DNA from: Eremomyces bilateralis CBS 781.70
Lineage: Eukaryota > Ascomycota > Dothideomycetes > Eremomycetales > Eremomycetaceae
Direction of reading: 5' to 3'
NCBI RefSeq assembly: GCF_010015585.1
Contig: NW_022985069.1
Location: forward strand, 1,395,730 to 1,459,729
DNA length: 64,000 bases
The notes beneath the pieces are model-generated. The model did no database searches. It was given only the letters and a program-made list of their open reading frames with translations, and was not told where the DNA came from. Of this stretch, positions 1 through 12,804 are shown in pieces. Made by a program: the position numbers and the translations under genes. Position 1 is the stretch's first letter; every line of letters begins with the position of its first letter.

Positions 1-1
1 T

Positions 2-142
2 TATTTCGCTGTCATGAAGAGGGCCCCGCCGATTGGAACGCTCTGGGTATGGAGCGTTGTCGAGATGAATGTGGGCTGGGCAGCGGGCAGTCTCCTGGTC
101 GTTGTTGGATATGCATGGTGGAAGGGTTATGGTTTCTTCTGA
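2..142 (+). CDS. possible C-terminal end of a membrane protein gene cut by the window edge
   Basis: A frame open from the left edge runs to a TGA at 140-142 and encodes 46 residues rich in Trp, Val, Gly and Leu, with a stretch that could be a membrane helix (around MNVGWAAGSLLVVVGYAW) and a short basic/aromatic tail. I do not recognise the family. An open frame of this length can arise by chance; hydrophobic composition is the only support. If real, it converges with the methyltransferase gene that ends at 417. Confidence 0.3.
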   Translation, partial: YFAVMKRAPPIGTLWVWSVVEMNVGWAAGSLLVVVGYAWWKGYGFF

Positions 143-416
143 ACCTTATGTGTTAGGTATTCGCAAGGACCATAACAGCGTTTCGAATCGCAAGAGATTG
201 GATTGAGAAAGAAGAAAGCTAAGATGTCCCATGCAACCATCCCCCCATCCGCCGCATCAAATGATACCAGGCCAATTGTCCAATAGTCACAAAAGAAGGT
301 AAGTTGGAACGGGATAGGAAACTGCCTGGTATTGTTTTCCGATTCCACCATTCGCTGTCCCTCGGATGACCACTAGGCGCCTGCATTCATTCCCGCTAAC
401 ATCAATCCAGATATCA

Positions 417-1869
417 TTAGTCGAGAGGCTTCTGGGCCCATACCGCGTATCTGTCGGCTTATATTAGCGGCCGTTCTCTGGGCCATGTTCTCGAACTTAC
501 CCGTCGTGCTGCATCTGCAGCTTTGAATTTTTAAAATCTTTCCGGACGTCAGCAATGAAGACCATGATCTCCTCCCTCTTCCACCCTTTCATCGTCAGCG
601 GTCGAAGAGTGAAGCCTTCCAAGTTTTCCATGAACTGGATGGCGTTGATGGTTCCGATTTCTTTCTGGAAGAAGCGTCAGTGCGATCCACATGTAAACAG
701 AGTATACACCGATTATAGGCATACCATAGTCTTATCCTTTGGCCAAGTACCAACTGGAATATGGAAAGTTTTTTGGTTGATGTTGGTGAAGCCCGTATCT
801 TTGAACCATCCGAGCAATTTTGGACCCGGTTCTGGGTCCAATCCAATGCCGTGCATCAAGTCCTTCAATTCTACAGTCCACTTGTCGACGGGGCAACCTC
901 GCTCGAAATGACCACTCGGGGACGCCTTATTGAACGTCATCGTAAAGTCCATAAACTCGACCCACCCACCAGGCTTGGTGAATTTGAAGGCCTGCCGCAG
1001 CAACTTCGGCCAATCTTTCAACGCGCCTCCCATCATCCTCATATGGATATAATCGAACCCCTCCGAATAGATCCATTCTTGCTCGATGTCGTCGATCTCA
1101 AAGCGGACGTTGGGTGGCACGTTCCGGGGTTGGTTGTCTGCAAGGTCGTTTCCGAGCACGTCGGCGGAAGGATACTGGTCGCCCATATCAATCGCCCAAA
1201 TTCCCGTGCCCGTCCCGAGATCGAGGATGCGTTGCGGGTTGTCGCCGATCGGAGCGAAATGCAGTTTGCCGCCAGTGCAGAGGTTCAACATGTGTGAGAC
1301 GAGGTCCAGCCGGTCCGCTTCGGTTTCGTCGGCGGGCAGGAAATACTTCTCTTTGCCATAGCCCTGGTATCTTCGTCCATTTTCATACTGGTAGTCTAAT
1401 AGCGCCGATTTCAACGAGGTCGTGACGCTCGCTCTGCGCATTTCCATTTAGATCTGGGCGACAAAGCACATTGACTCCGAAGAAACTCACGTATCGTCTC
1501 CGAGCGCAGAATCGTAATCACTCGTGTCGCCCTAGCGATCATGAAACGATTAGCCCCATGCTCAATTAAGTAAGCTCCAATATCACTAAAGGGAAAAGGA
1601 CCCACATCTCCTTCCACCTCAATTGGCACCGCTTGTGAAATTGAAGCAATAGAAACTTGAGCGGGTTGAGCGGGCTCTTCTTGTTGCGACACAGCCGCCT
1701 CCGGTGCAAACTGCGTAACGCCTTCCGCGGGCGCTGTTGCGGGCGCTGGTGCTTCTGTCGCGGGTGCTGGTGCCTCTGTTGCGGGCACTGGCGCCTCCGT
1801 TGCCGGCGCCGTTCCCTCCTCTACCCCGCCTTTGGTCGGATTAGCTGGGGCTGGTTCGCTCGACGACAT
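417..1869 (-). CDS. LaeA-like SAM-dependent methyltransferase
   Basis: Predicted 403 aa from five exons (1869-1606, 1531-1491, 1433-725, 664-501, 450-417); all introns are GT...AG and 50-74 bp. Residues about 10-50 are a low-complexity tract with repeats of the type APATEAPAP. The usual acidic linker (DSALGDD) follows and bridges exons 2 and 3. The class I methyltransferase core has motif I ILDLGTGTGIWAID, a second motif with FEIDDIEQEW, and KPGGWVEFMD. The C-terminus HDGYAVWAQKPLD is recovered only by the last two introns. The family resembles Aspergillus LaeA and its many paralogues; LaeA itself acts in the nucleus with velvet proteins, but most paralogues have no known substrate. No secondary-metabolite backbone gene lies nearby. 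The start at 1869 was chosen because upstream codons in the same frame look like 5'UTR. Fold certain; role unknown. Confidence 0.88.
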
Positions 1870-4176
1870 GGTAGGGCAAGGCACACAAGCGGAACTTAAT
1901 ATCAAGATCGCACGAAGACAGTGCAAAAAGCAGAACGCTCAGGTTACACACAGAAACGAAGAGAGTGAATGGAAGTCAAGGGCGAATTGAAAGATCCAGT
2001 GGCTAAATCAGCCGACAGCTCGATACGGGAATAGTAAGACTTAGACAATGTGATCAGGGCATCAAGGGCAAAGTTACCCAACAATGCGACTTCGCTTCTA
2101 TGTTCGGTCTGGCCCATTAGCCCCACGATGGAACCAATATGATTCGCTTCGGGACGGCTAGATCGGGCTGCCTTCCCTGGCTATCGGGCTTGGCTAACGT
2201 GACCGACAGGAGACGGCCACATCGATCTGTTTGTCGTTCCTCGACGGTTCGGGATGGATGGCCCAGTCCATGCGAAGCAAGATCTCACTTGCTCCGATTC
2301 CATGGTTGAAGGGTTGCAACCAAACCCCCTTGTTTCCCATGTGCTAACTGCTAGCGACTCCATTCAACCGATCACTCCATCCAGTCCCACACTATTATTG
2401 TAGAATCGATTCCATGAACCAGAAGCGAGTGGATGGGGGAGAGCGATCCCGCAGGTCGGAGAGATAGACAAGGGAAAATAGCGAATGATATGCGATCCCG
2501 TTGGAGTGGTCGATGGGACCGCGTTATTTGTCCAGATTTGCACATTCGTACATGCTTAGAAGCCCTGGTCCTATCATACATAGTAGGTCCTTTGTAATTC
2601 CTGCACGCCTGCATGTACTGATGACCACATGATGCTGCCGTAGTTGAGTGGGATACGCATAGGTACTTTGCTAGTGCCGGCCGGTAGGTCTGGACTGCGT
2701 GCTGGAGTACGTAGTAGATGGGCTTAGGTAGGCTGTAGCCACCATTAAGGGACTGTCCCTGATAGGCGTTGAGGAGCCGCCGGAGAGATATTCGCTCGTC
2801 CTAGTAGGCATCCCGTACATCATACATGAGCTGGAAATTCTTGCGGTGAATCACTTTCTGGTGAAGTATGCCATGCCGAGTCCACGCATGCGTTCACACT
2901 TCCGAGGGATAACCATCTCAATTTCTTCCCTGCCCTCACTTGCTAACAATGGCCCTCGCCCTGACTATCATCTCCTAAGTCTGGGGCTACGTAAAACCAT
3001 TTCGTAATCCTTTGAGAACGTTCTCCCAAGGCTCCCGCTTGCGTGTGCGGTATGATGACACCGGCGACCGGTTTGGCTCCCCCGAAGACGGCGCAATGCG
3101 GGAAATCCGGCTATGCGACGGGCTCAAGCGGGCCGTCCTTCCTACGATATTCCGTACCAACTTTTGGCCTCGGGACGGTGGGGATGTGGGGAGGGGGCGT
3201 TCATTAGGTATTTGGATACACAGGTGTTCACCCGACAAGAGAAGGGAAAGTCCGAAATAGCTAGATATCTTCGGTGGATTAATTACCTGTAATCCGAACT
3301 CCTCAGAGGATCGTGTTTTCGGCTACGTGGATACGGTAGACTCTGGGACATCCGGGACATCAGAAGACGATCGGAGTTGGTTCACGACCGGATAAGTCAC
3401 TAATGGAATTGCAATGCACAACATCTAGTACCTACCAGACACCAGTACTTATGCCACTTGGAACCATTAGCAATCCTTCCATTGAGTCGACACTCGCTGA
3501 TCTGGATGCTAATGCTGGATACCTGTAACATACACTGACAGTCTGGCACTGATTTGAGGACTTTGACCGACCCGAACCGTAATGCAGTCCGTTGTTTTAC
3601 CGACCCTTCCCAGATGAACCTTGCCCACGGAACGAAGACCAGCGTGCGGACAGCCAGAAATCGACCCCCAATCCTTACCTCCGACGTCGACGAAGGAGAA
3701 CTCAGGTCCGCCATGCGGAAACAGCCACCGAAGAACTCACCATGAACGGAGTTCGGTTCAAGTGACGTCCACGCAGATGGTAATAACGACAAGTAAGAAA
3801 AGAAAGATACCATGAACCTTCGATGTGACCAAGTCCAACCACAAACCCGGTGAGTACCATTGAGTGCGCCTTTCCGAGACGAACGATAGGTGGATTTCCG
3901 ATAGAAGAAAGTTGGTGCGGGAGAAGACACCGTCGAGTACTGCAAGCTGGATGCGGAAAAGCCGCCGTGATGGGTGCAGCGTGGAGATGCCTTACCGCTT
4001 ACCCTATCGCGAGAATGGGGCGAGAGAGAACGCAAGGAGTTACCTCGAGGATACCAACCGTGTGAGCTGTACCGGCACTGACTGGTAGTTCGACCGTTTC
4101 GCTCTTCGGTGCCACGAGAAGACTAACAAGCTTGAAACGGAAGCCTCTTCCCTCAATATTGCGACGCCGCTCTTCA
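1870..4176. other. gene-free interval between the methyltransferase and the U1-70K gene
   Basis: About 2.3 kb with only short chance open frames on both strands and no family motif I recognise. It must hold the promoter of the methyltransferase gene (start 1869, minus strand) and the 3'UTR of the U1-70K gene. No tRNA, clear repeat or transposon signature was found. Confidence 0.5.
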
Positions 4177-5604
4177 TTAATATCGCCGTTTACTCCTGGA
4201 GTCGTCGTAGCCGTCATCATCGTGGGGTCGTTTCCTGTAGTCGTCGCGTCCATACCCACCTTCGCGATCCCGGTCTCGGTATCCGCTGCCTTGTCGGAGG
4301 GGTTCGCGATTACTCCCGCTTCCGAATCCTCCGCTTCGTCCTCCATACGGTGGGCGATCGTCATACCTTCCACCTCCACCTCCACGATCCCCGCCTCCAC
4401 GGTCCCCGCCTCCACGATCTCCATATCCTGATCCATTCGGTCCATCGGGTGGTCCACGGCCACCACCACCATACCCACCGCTTCGCGGTCCTCTCGGTCC
4501 GGACGGCGCACCTTCTGGGGCTCCTCTACCGCCGAAACCGTTCGCTTCGTATCCAATTCCACGGCCGCCGTAGCCGCCTGGTCCGCGATCGCCACCACCG
4601 AACCCTCCTCGTCCACCGGGACCTCGGTCGAATCCCCCCCGGAAACCGCCACGTCCGCCTCGGAAACCGCCCATGCCACCGCGGAAGCCGCCCGGTCCGG
4701 TCGGAGGTCCAAAGCCGCCTGCAACGGCCGGTCGGAGAGGGAGCGCCTTGGTGTAGCCGCGACCACCGAGCCCACCGCCGTATCGGCGTGGTCGCCAACC
4801 AGAGACTGTACGGCCGCGTTCGACGTCTACTAAAACACGTCTGTCTTTGATACGAATACCATCGGTTTCTTTGTATGCGGCTGTATAAGAGAAGCGCGAG
4901 TGCCGTGTGTTAGTCGAAAATACTTTGAAATTACCTTGGATATAGGGATTTGTGGGATGACGGGAGTGTGAAACAGAAAATGGGGAAGATGTACCCTTCA
5001 TATCCCGTTCCTTCTCATAGACGATGAAAGCATAACCGCGGTTCTTCTTCTTAGATTTCGAGCCTTTCTTCTCGGATTCATGTGTATCTTGGACGAGCCG
5101 AATCTGGTTGATGTTAGCTTTAATTCTTACTCACAATACTTGTCAAGGCATACCCGCTCAATCGGCCCAAACCTGCCGAATTCCCTCTCCAAGTCCTTGA
5201 CTTCAGTATCGTAGCTGAGCCGCGATACGAAGAGAGTTTTGAACGGATCTCCTCGAATATTCGGGTCATCGCTGGGTTTGTCTAGAATCCGTTAGCTGCC
5301 TTGCGCAAAATCATGTCGTAACCCGCCTGTCGAACTCACAAAGTTTGACTGCCCCGTTGATGATATATTCTCTCTTCTTCTCCTTCTCGAGCTTCACCCT
5401 TTCCTTCTTCTCCAGCCAGCTCTCCGTGTATTTCGACTTATCCTCCTGTGCCTCCTTCTCTTTCAGAGCCGGGAGAAAGGCTGCAACTCCGACTATCGTA
5501 GCTGTTTTTCGTTCTTCGGGCGCGCGGTCAGACGGTGGCATATACCGGAGAGGCGGACGCGGCGCGAAGAGCGCAAGGAGGTTTGGGGGGAGCTTGTCCG
5601 TCAT
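4177..5604 (-). CDS. SNP1: U1 small nuclear ribonucleoprotein 70 kDa (U1-70K / Snp1)
   Basis: Predicted 401 aa from four exons (5604-5340, 5281-5154, 5103-4995, 4880-4177). The N-terminal U1-70K domain (about 1-90) starts [20 protein letters not shown] and contains the [13 protein letters not shown] helix that in the human particle runs along U1 snRNP. One RRM follows (about 98-180) with RNP2 LFVSRL and RNP1 RGYAFIVY, then the family signature [19 protein letters not shown] and [12 protein letters not shown]. The last 190 residues are RGG/GFRGG-rich with an Arg/Asp/Ser tail ending SRSKRRY. It binds stem-loop I of U1 snRNA and helps define 5' splice sites in the nucleus. It diverges from the mL43 gene across a 331-bp shared promoter. 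The gene itself carries three introns. Identification is secure. Confidence 0.95.
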
Positions 5605-5935
5605 GTTAGTTGGGAGTCGGGATCAAGTTATGACATGAACGGAAGAGAGTTCAAATGATGGAAGAGTAGAAGGCAAGTCCGAAATGAAAAACGAAGATGA
5701 AGGAAGAATCAAACGATGGACTTTGGCAAGACACGATGCCAAAAAGTGCAAGTCCACAAAGTGAAAGTCGCGTCGCAACTGAAGTCTGCGATCAATCCAT
5801 GCAAGGCTTCAAGGCTGCAAGGATGACACGGAATACGCCGTCTTGGCAATATTTTCAACTTCATCCATTTCACGCAGCTGCGAGTTCTATTCCTCACCCA
5901 TCCATCGAGTCCGATAAGTCATGCATTCGTGAACA
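5605..5935. promoter_or_regulatory. 331-bp shared intergenic region of the divergent U1-70K and mL43 genes
   Basis: The start codons of U1-70K (minus, 5604) and mL43 (plus, 5936) face away from each other and are 331 bp apart, so both promoters and 5'UTRs must lie here. No open frame in it resembles a protein. I did not identify a specific factor site. Confidence 0.55.
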
Positions 5936-6477
5936 ATGGGCCTGCAAGCGCTTTCTGCGATGGCCAAGGGCCAGGTACGCGTCACCGGAATGTCTTACAT
6001 GCATTCACAAGGCTAACAGCGAAATAGAATGGCGTCGGCGCCTTCATTCTCCAATGCAAGCGAATAGACTTCCACTACTGCGACTACTGGGGCAGCTCAA
6101 AGGGCATGGTGTACGTATTTCCGCTATCGTCTACATGCGACTTGCGTGTCTAATGATCCATAACCAGATCCTTCCTGAAACACCGCCTTGCCCACTTCGC
6201 AAAAGAACATCCCTCCATTGAAATCAACGTCTCCCCCAAACCAAACCACCACCCCGTCATCAAAGGCACCTTCATCAACGGACGGATCCGAGCGATATGC
6301 GTGAAGAATCTGGAGCCGACGCAGATATACCAGAAAGCCCTGATTTTGAGGAACGCGAGTGGTGATAAGGTCAAGCGATGGAATAAGCCCGTCAGGAGCG
6401 ACAACCCGAGTGTTAGAGGGATATGGAGTCCGTTCCATGGGGCGAAGGTCAGCCTGTTGTCCGGAAAGGGCTCATGA
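5936..6477 (+). CDS. mrpl51: mitochondrial large ribosomal subunit protein mL43 (L51/S25/CI-B8 domain)
   Basis: Predicted 143 aa from three exons (5936-5974, 6028-6110, 6168-6477) joined by short GT...AG introns. The thioredoxin-like L51/S25/CI-B8 fold is clear: NGVGAFILQCKRIDFHYCDY, then FLKHRLAHFAKEHPSIEI, then NHHPVIKGTFINGR and VKNLEPTQIYQKA, ending NPSVRGIWSPFHGAKV. The length matches fungal mL43 (about 140 aa). It is a structural protein of the mitoribosome large subunit. The first exon gives only 13 residues (MGLQALSAMAKGQ), and the conserved NGVGAF begins exactly at exon 2, which supports this start. A long open frame on the opposite strand (6150-6716) is its shadow. Confidence 0.93.
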
Positions 6478-7481
6478 ATTGGATTTCGAGGGCATATGGG
6501 TGGCGTACGGATGCATGTTTGTATATATATGTACGTTGGCAGGAACAGAATGTAATACCATTGTCTTGCTAAGATATGCAATGTGTCTCGTTTATGCCAA
6601 GGGAAGTGTTTTGGCGTCAACATGAACGAGATTGAAGGCGTGGGAGAAATCAGAAGCGAAAGAAAATGAGGGGAGTGAGGGAAAGGCTCTGCTGGAGTTA
6701 ATTTGGTATGCTTCAAAATGGCTGGCCTACGGATCGCCCGAGCTTTGTCTTACAGGTTGCTTCTTGATTAAAGTCTTCCCAATAGTGCTTACTAATGGAG
6801 GCTAAATTCAATATGACATCACGGTGTCCATTTCCTGTTGTGATGGTTACTTAACGGGGATCAGAACAATATACTCCGGCCCTCAATAGGCAGCAACACC
6901 CTATGTTAGGCGCCTTTTTGCACCAAAGAATGAGATAGGACTGGATTACTGGAGTACAAGAGGTGTCATTAAAAAATATTTCCCATACTCTTTCCCCTCT
7001 TCCATAATAATCATTTAAATCATAGTTCCATGAAACCGTCATCTCTCCACATCGAAGTCCTTGCGCTAGTAGTTGTCCATTGCCAGCATGTTCCAACCCT
7101 CCCTTCAAGATCATGACAGAAACCTTCATCACAAATGAATCATCTAACTGCCGTACATTGGTTGACATCCAGGGTATCATCGGATCAGCGAAGCTTGCGC
7201 CTCGTCCCTGCGTATCCCGCTTCGAAACTGCAACCCATCGCTATGCAGAAATGGCGAATAAAAAGCAACCCCCGCTAAGATGAAAACGAACCATGAGACG
7301 AAATGAGAATGCCGGGGACAGTACGTATGGAGGGAGGTAGCTGTCCGAATGAAATGATAGAACCCCCGCTTGAACGCAGCAAACCGAACCCGAAAGAAGA
7401 GCCATGCAAAAATAAACGGTGAATGAGTCCGGCTCGCTCTCCATCGAATCGAAAGAAGATAGGAGAATGTCCGGGCGCCTC
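6478..7481. other. gene-free interval, convergent 3' ends
   Basis: About 1 kb between the ends of the convergent mL43 (plus) and giant methyltransferase (minus) genes. It is AT-richer near 6950-7030. I see only short chance open frames and no repeat or RNA gene. Confidence 0.45.
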
Positions 7482-10400
7482 TCAAACACTGACCGTCCTT
7501 CGCTTCACCACCATCGGCTTCTGCGCATAGCAGATCAACAGCCTAAAATTCGTTCCCCTACGCTCACACTCTCGCAGCAATGTCCGGTCATCCCAGATGC
7601 TCTGCCCCGTCTCTTTATCCGACGATGTTGCACCGCTCTCGTAGCATTGCGTATACCACCATCTTCCAACTCTCGCAACCATTTTGGTGATGTTTGCGTC
7701 GCCACCATCCGAGGCGTCTGACTCGACACTCTGCTCGTCCGCTTTGGCTTTCCCCTTGCTCCCACCGCTGCTACCTTCCGCATCGCCTTCTTCGCCACTG
7801 CCACTTTCATCCATGCTGCGCGTGATCGGCCCTGAGATAGGGACGCCGACCACACACCGCTGCAGGCCTTCGAACCCCCTCCTCCCGACGCACCGCATCA
7901 AGTTGTCGGCCACGGGTTTCAAGCTCACCCCCGGTTGCGCAAACTGCATGCGTTCCTTGAGGCTGCGGACGGCGCGACGGGCGCGATTACCCATGTTCAG
8001 GAGGTCGAGGTCCAGGGCGAAGACCTCGAGGTAGCCGCCGGGCCGGAGGACGCGCTTGCACTCGGAGAGGGTGGCGCTGTAAGCAGAGTCGGGGACGGCC
8101 TGTGGGAAGCGGAAGACGGCGCAGGCGAAAAAGCCGCGGGGGAAGGGAAATGGGGCGTTGGGGTACGGGTGATGGATATGGCGATGGTTTGTGGGAGATT
8201 GTCCGGCTGGGTTAGAGGACGTTGGGGAGGCGATGGTGGGGTCGGGACCAAGGCTGTAGATGGTGGCGTTTGGATAAGTGAGGGCGGCGTAGTACGACCA
8301 ATCTAAGGGAATGTTAGGGGACACTTGCTAAATAAAAGTCGGGGTGAGGCTTACCCTTTCCAAGCCCATCCAATATCAGGACGCGGTTCTCACTGCGCTC
8401 CTGCACTTCATAATGTGCCGGACTGAACAACACTCGTCCAAAAGACAGCCACTTGCTCGTCATGAGCGCGCCGAACCGCAGATTCCCCATCGATCCCGTC
8501 TCTTCCTGGTCCTGTTGGGCAATTGCAATCGGTCGACTGTCGCGGTCTTTGGTTGAGGGAAGTTGGGATTTGGGATCGGTGTGACGTGGCTGTGAAGGTG
8601 ATGAGAAGTGCGAAAGCTCGGAGCCTTGAGAATCCCGCGATAGTAGTGGGCTTTGTTCAGCTGTTTTAAGGTCCCTCAATCCTCTGACAAGACTTCCGAC
8701 GCGGATGCTGCCAACTTCTGAGACCGAAGGGCGATCCTCGACTTCCAAACTCTGCTTCGTACCGGAACTGAATCTTCCGTGAGAAGGAGAGCCAAAGCTT
8801 GATTGAGTGTTCCTGTCACCGTATGCATTAAGGAAATCTGTGATAGACAGCGGACTATTCGGCGTAGTAACCGAAAGCCTTGGGATGTCTTCGAGTTGGT
8901 CAACTGAAGGCAACTGAATATGAGGTGGACGCAGTTGTGGAAGTGGTGGAGGTTGTAGATGCTGATGATGCGGAACAGTTATCATGAGGCCGTTGCTGGC
9001 GGCTTGGGCATTTTGAATGGACGTCGGACCAAGCTGTTGATGCCGGATAGCGCTCCCAGGATGCTGTGACATGCCGGCACCGCCCATTACCAAGCCATTA
9101 GTAGGATTATTAGTCGCCAGATAATGATGGTGGAACGGAGCTCCTAGGCTAGACCCCGTGCCAGGTGTACGCGGCGTGCGGGGGGTAACGACATCGTCAA
9201 TGAAGTCGTTGTACTCGTTCCAGACCTCATCTTCAGTCACCGGTGCTCCCCTAGGCGGTATCAAAGCGATTGGAATTGGAATGGCTCCAGTAGTAGAATT
9301 GCTCGTTGTAGAGGCCTCGGAATTTTGTCGAATGGCGAGTCGCAAAAATTCCTGCCCATCGCCGAAAGGAATCCCGTGTCGTGACATTTCCGACATATTT
9401 ACTTCTTGTTGTGCTGAAGCAATACCCGGTTCGGAATTGAAGGCTTGTGGATGTGTAGGCGGGAGAGTATTCCCATATCGCACATCCGTGAACGCTAGGG
9501 AGCCCTGATATTGTTGTCCAAACATACCAGCTCCAAGAGGTCCATCCACTGTAGCCATCTGCTGGAGTGGTGGCGACATGCCCGGCCTTGGTACGTTTGG
9601 GACAAATGGCCGAGAAAAGGAATGCGTCGATGGGGCAATCTCCCTATCCCGTTTCGAGACGACTTGTGGGATTCGGCCAACCTGAGGCAGACGGCTCCGA
9701 TGGGGTGGCTGAGGATGAATCTGCAGTTGCCGAGCGTCGCCCGTCTGCCAATGCTCGCCCCCTTCATTATCCGGGCCTTGCATAGGGCTAATTGAAGTCC
9801 TCGACTTGTCAATATACGCTATAGGCCCAACAAGTGGGCTCACATCAGCGGCCCTAGCAAGATTGGAAGGGTTGACGGGAGATTGTTCCTTGCGCAAAAA
9901 CACCTTAGGACTAGCAGGTCTTTGAAGCATGCCGTTTTGAAGATCCGAAGGCAGTGAAGGAGGCGGCGGTAATAGCATAGATTGCTTGTATGCGGCTTTA
10001 TCGTTGGGTTTCTGCAATCGCTCATTGTCGTCCTGGATTGGCGAGACCAGCGAGTGCGCCCAAATTTCGGCTCCGATCTCTTTCTCTTTGGCATCCTCAT
10101 CGCATCCAATATCAGCTTCGCGCAGGATGTTCTCCAACTCGGCCATATCGATGCGGTCCGGTGCAGACGGATCTGACATAGCATAGTGCGCTACGGTCCT
10201 ATTGATTGCGTACTTGGTCGGAGCTACTCCTGTCTCCCCACTGGATGCCATACTCGGAGTGGAGGTTGACCCATCTCTTCGAGGGGAAGCAGCTGCTGCT
10301 GCAGAGGCACCCATCGTTCTTTGAAAGAAATTCCACTTTTTTGCCGGCTTTTGCGGTTGCAGATGGGATGACTGCGAAGCCTGCGATTGTGCATCGCTGC

Positions 10401-12804
10401 CCTTGCGGCGGAACCAGTTTCGACTGGCGGTGCTGTCGTTACTGTCTGCGCGAGAGGTTGCGCTTCCCAAGGCAGGTTCTGGACTACGTATAGAAGCAGC
10501 GACATTGAGGGGTGTTGGAGCTGGCGTGTTAGAGTCAGGGGTGAGTTGGGATCTCCTCGAGATTCTTCGCGATGCCAAAGTACTCAGTCCATTCGCGAGA
10601 TATGTACGTCTCTTAACCGGCTCTGTCATCTGCTGATGCCCGTGTTCCATAGGCGAGGGTAGCAAAGTCAGCTTCCCGCGGATCGGCTTCCGTTGCTCAG
10701 TCATCGACTCTTGACTGCTAGCACTGCCTTTCCTGTCAACCACCTCTGCGACTCCTTGGCCTCTCAAGGTGACAGGCGCAATCCTTGAACTAAGAAAGTC
10801 ATCAATTTCTTGCTCATTATCCACACTACTCTTCCGCGATGACCGACTGCCTGCACTTCCGCTTCGTCCCCCGCTTGCTGCACTGTTGGTCCCGCTTGTA
10901 GTACTTCCACTTCGGCCTCTGGTCGAAGCTGAATGTCCGTACCGGCCGTAGCCTTCGTGGCCGGTACCCGCCGCAGGACCCTTTCGGAGTTTCTTGTCCT
11001 TCCCGGTCAGATTCTCCATTGGCGTTGCAGGATGTGTAGAGGCAGTGGTTACAGCAGGTTCCGTCTTTCGCCGGAAGAAACCGAAACGCGGCTTGGGACT
11101 GGCACCCGTAGAAGACCCAGCGCTTGGGCGTCGTAATTTGGTGGGAGGCGGCTGCTCACTCTCGCTCAGGTCTGGTGTCTTCAGCCCACTAGTAGAGATA
11201 TATGAAGGCGATAGCACCGACACTTTCGAAGAGTTGCTGGGGCTTGGCGACGGATTGCGAGAGGACGTCCTACTAGCGAAGCCGAACCTTGTCCGAGGAG
11301 TATTGTTGAGGGCTGCAGGTGGAGGTCCTGTTGACTGTGATCGAGAATCACTAGAGGATTTCCTGCGGTGAGTTTGGGAAGGAAGATGTGTTAGGTTGCT
11401 TTGAATGACTGGAGAGGCTTCTCGAAGGGATGACATATCAGGCGTTCCATCCCTACTTGGTCGTATGGGCTTGGAGCCAGCTTTGAGCGGAGATGACGCA
11501 TTTGGGTGCTCAGAGACCGCGGGCGGATTCCCCAAATGCGCAAATTCGGGGGGGTTTAATGGTGCGGTCTTATTGAAAGGCGGCTGAGGCGATCTCCTTG
11601 GACTTATTGTCGAATTGACGGTCTGAATATACTCTGGGGCAGTCTTGGCACGAGTGACGACTGGTGGAATAGATGGCTTCTGGAGCGGTGGGCTTGGAGG
11701 GGGAGTGGATAGTCTTCGTGTCGCTTTCTGGTCCTGCATTCTGGTGGGTTCAGGAGCTCGAATGGTGGACGATGAGCTTGTTGACTCTCTGACAGATGAC
11801 AACCCATCATCGTCGTCCGCAGTACCCTTTCGTCGAGTTATTGGTGGGCGACTTTTTGGGCTCTTTTTCCGGTCCGGTCGAGTATTTGGAATGACGGAGA
11901 GGCCCGGAGCGGCGGCAAGAACTCCTGGCGAGTAAGACGATATCGACGTCGGTGTCGAACTGATGCTAAAGACCCCGGGCGACTCAGAATACCGCGTCGA
12001 GGGGCTACCGTTGCCAAGAGTAAAATGTAGCGTTGGAGGCGGCAAATTATCGGTCCTTAAAGGAGTTGGATCAGTGGCACCGGAGTAGAAAGGGCTGCTT
12101 CCTGCATCATGTGGACTCGGCATGGCTGGAGACATGTGGGAGAGCACAGATGTGGAAGTAGGCATGGTGATCCCAAGAACAGAGTCCTGGAACGGGTCGA
12201 TGAAGCCACCGATGGGCTTTCCAAGCCGGCTTTCATCATGGGAAGATGTGGACCCGGATCGATTTCGATTTCCGGGGCGCCCGATTGATGATGCTTTTCT
12301 TCGGATGTGGTTGGAGTTGGGGCTGTCTTGGGTCGATGCCGATGAACCAGAGACCAAAGATGGAGTCCGCGTTGGCTCAAACCGAGTCCGAGGCGCGGCA
12401 TGAGCCAGCGGAATCTCCCTCCATGAGTTGGAATCTGGCTGTCGATAACGAGGCGACATAGCTGGAGGATAGGTCGAACTTTTCGTCGGTGGGATCATTT
12501 TCGATGGAGCTGCGTTTATAGCTGGTTTCGACGATGGTCCAGGATTGGAGGAGGGTATCGTTCGCTCAGTCTTTCCATTATTGTCGTCCGATTTCTTTAA
12601 TTTCCGTTTCGACAACTTCGACGAAGTCAACGAAGATGGGGTCGGGATACTCGATGGTTGCTTGGAGCTACTGCTCGAGCTAGGACCGCTTTTCGAGGGT
12701 GGTATTCGTGTGGATGGAGCACGCTTCGAATTAGGATTAACCGTCCCGGCGAGCAACTGCTCCGGCCGTCTGGGAACGCCGGTGTGTGATCTATACGATG
12801 CCAT
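7482..12804 (-). CDS. giant disordered protein with C-terminal class I methyltransferase domain
   Basis: Predicted 1756 aa from two exons (12804-8355 and 8302-7482) joined by a 52-bp intron. Residues 1 to about 1420 are Ser/Pro/Arg/Thr-rich low complexity with many SP/TP and RxxS sites and no recognised domain. Around 1430-1700 is a degenerate methyltransferase fold: a motif-I-like RVLILDGLGKDWSYYAALTYPNA, then CKRVLRPGGYLEVFALDLDLLNMG, then a GRRGFEG segment and an acidic/Ser-rich insert. The intron falls inside the motif-I region: exon 1 ends GLGK, and the first codon of DWSYY is split by it. Related fungal proteins are annotated only as Methyltransf_11-containing; substrate is unknown. The long tail of potential phosphosites suggests a signalling or scaffold role (inference). 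Antisense open frames across this gene are shadows. Confidence 0.85.

Noticed and set aside
3400-4035. 211-codon open frame on the minus strand between the methyltransferase and U1-70K
   Set aside because: Composition is random-like, with no motif and no supporting introns; likely chance within a 3'UTR or intergenic region.
6150-6716. 188-codon minus-strand open frame with hydrophobic stretches
   Set aside because: It overlaps mL43 exon 3, whose plus-strand family motifs are unmistakable.
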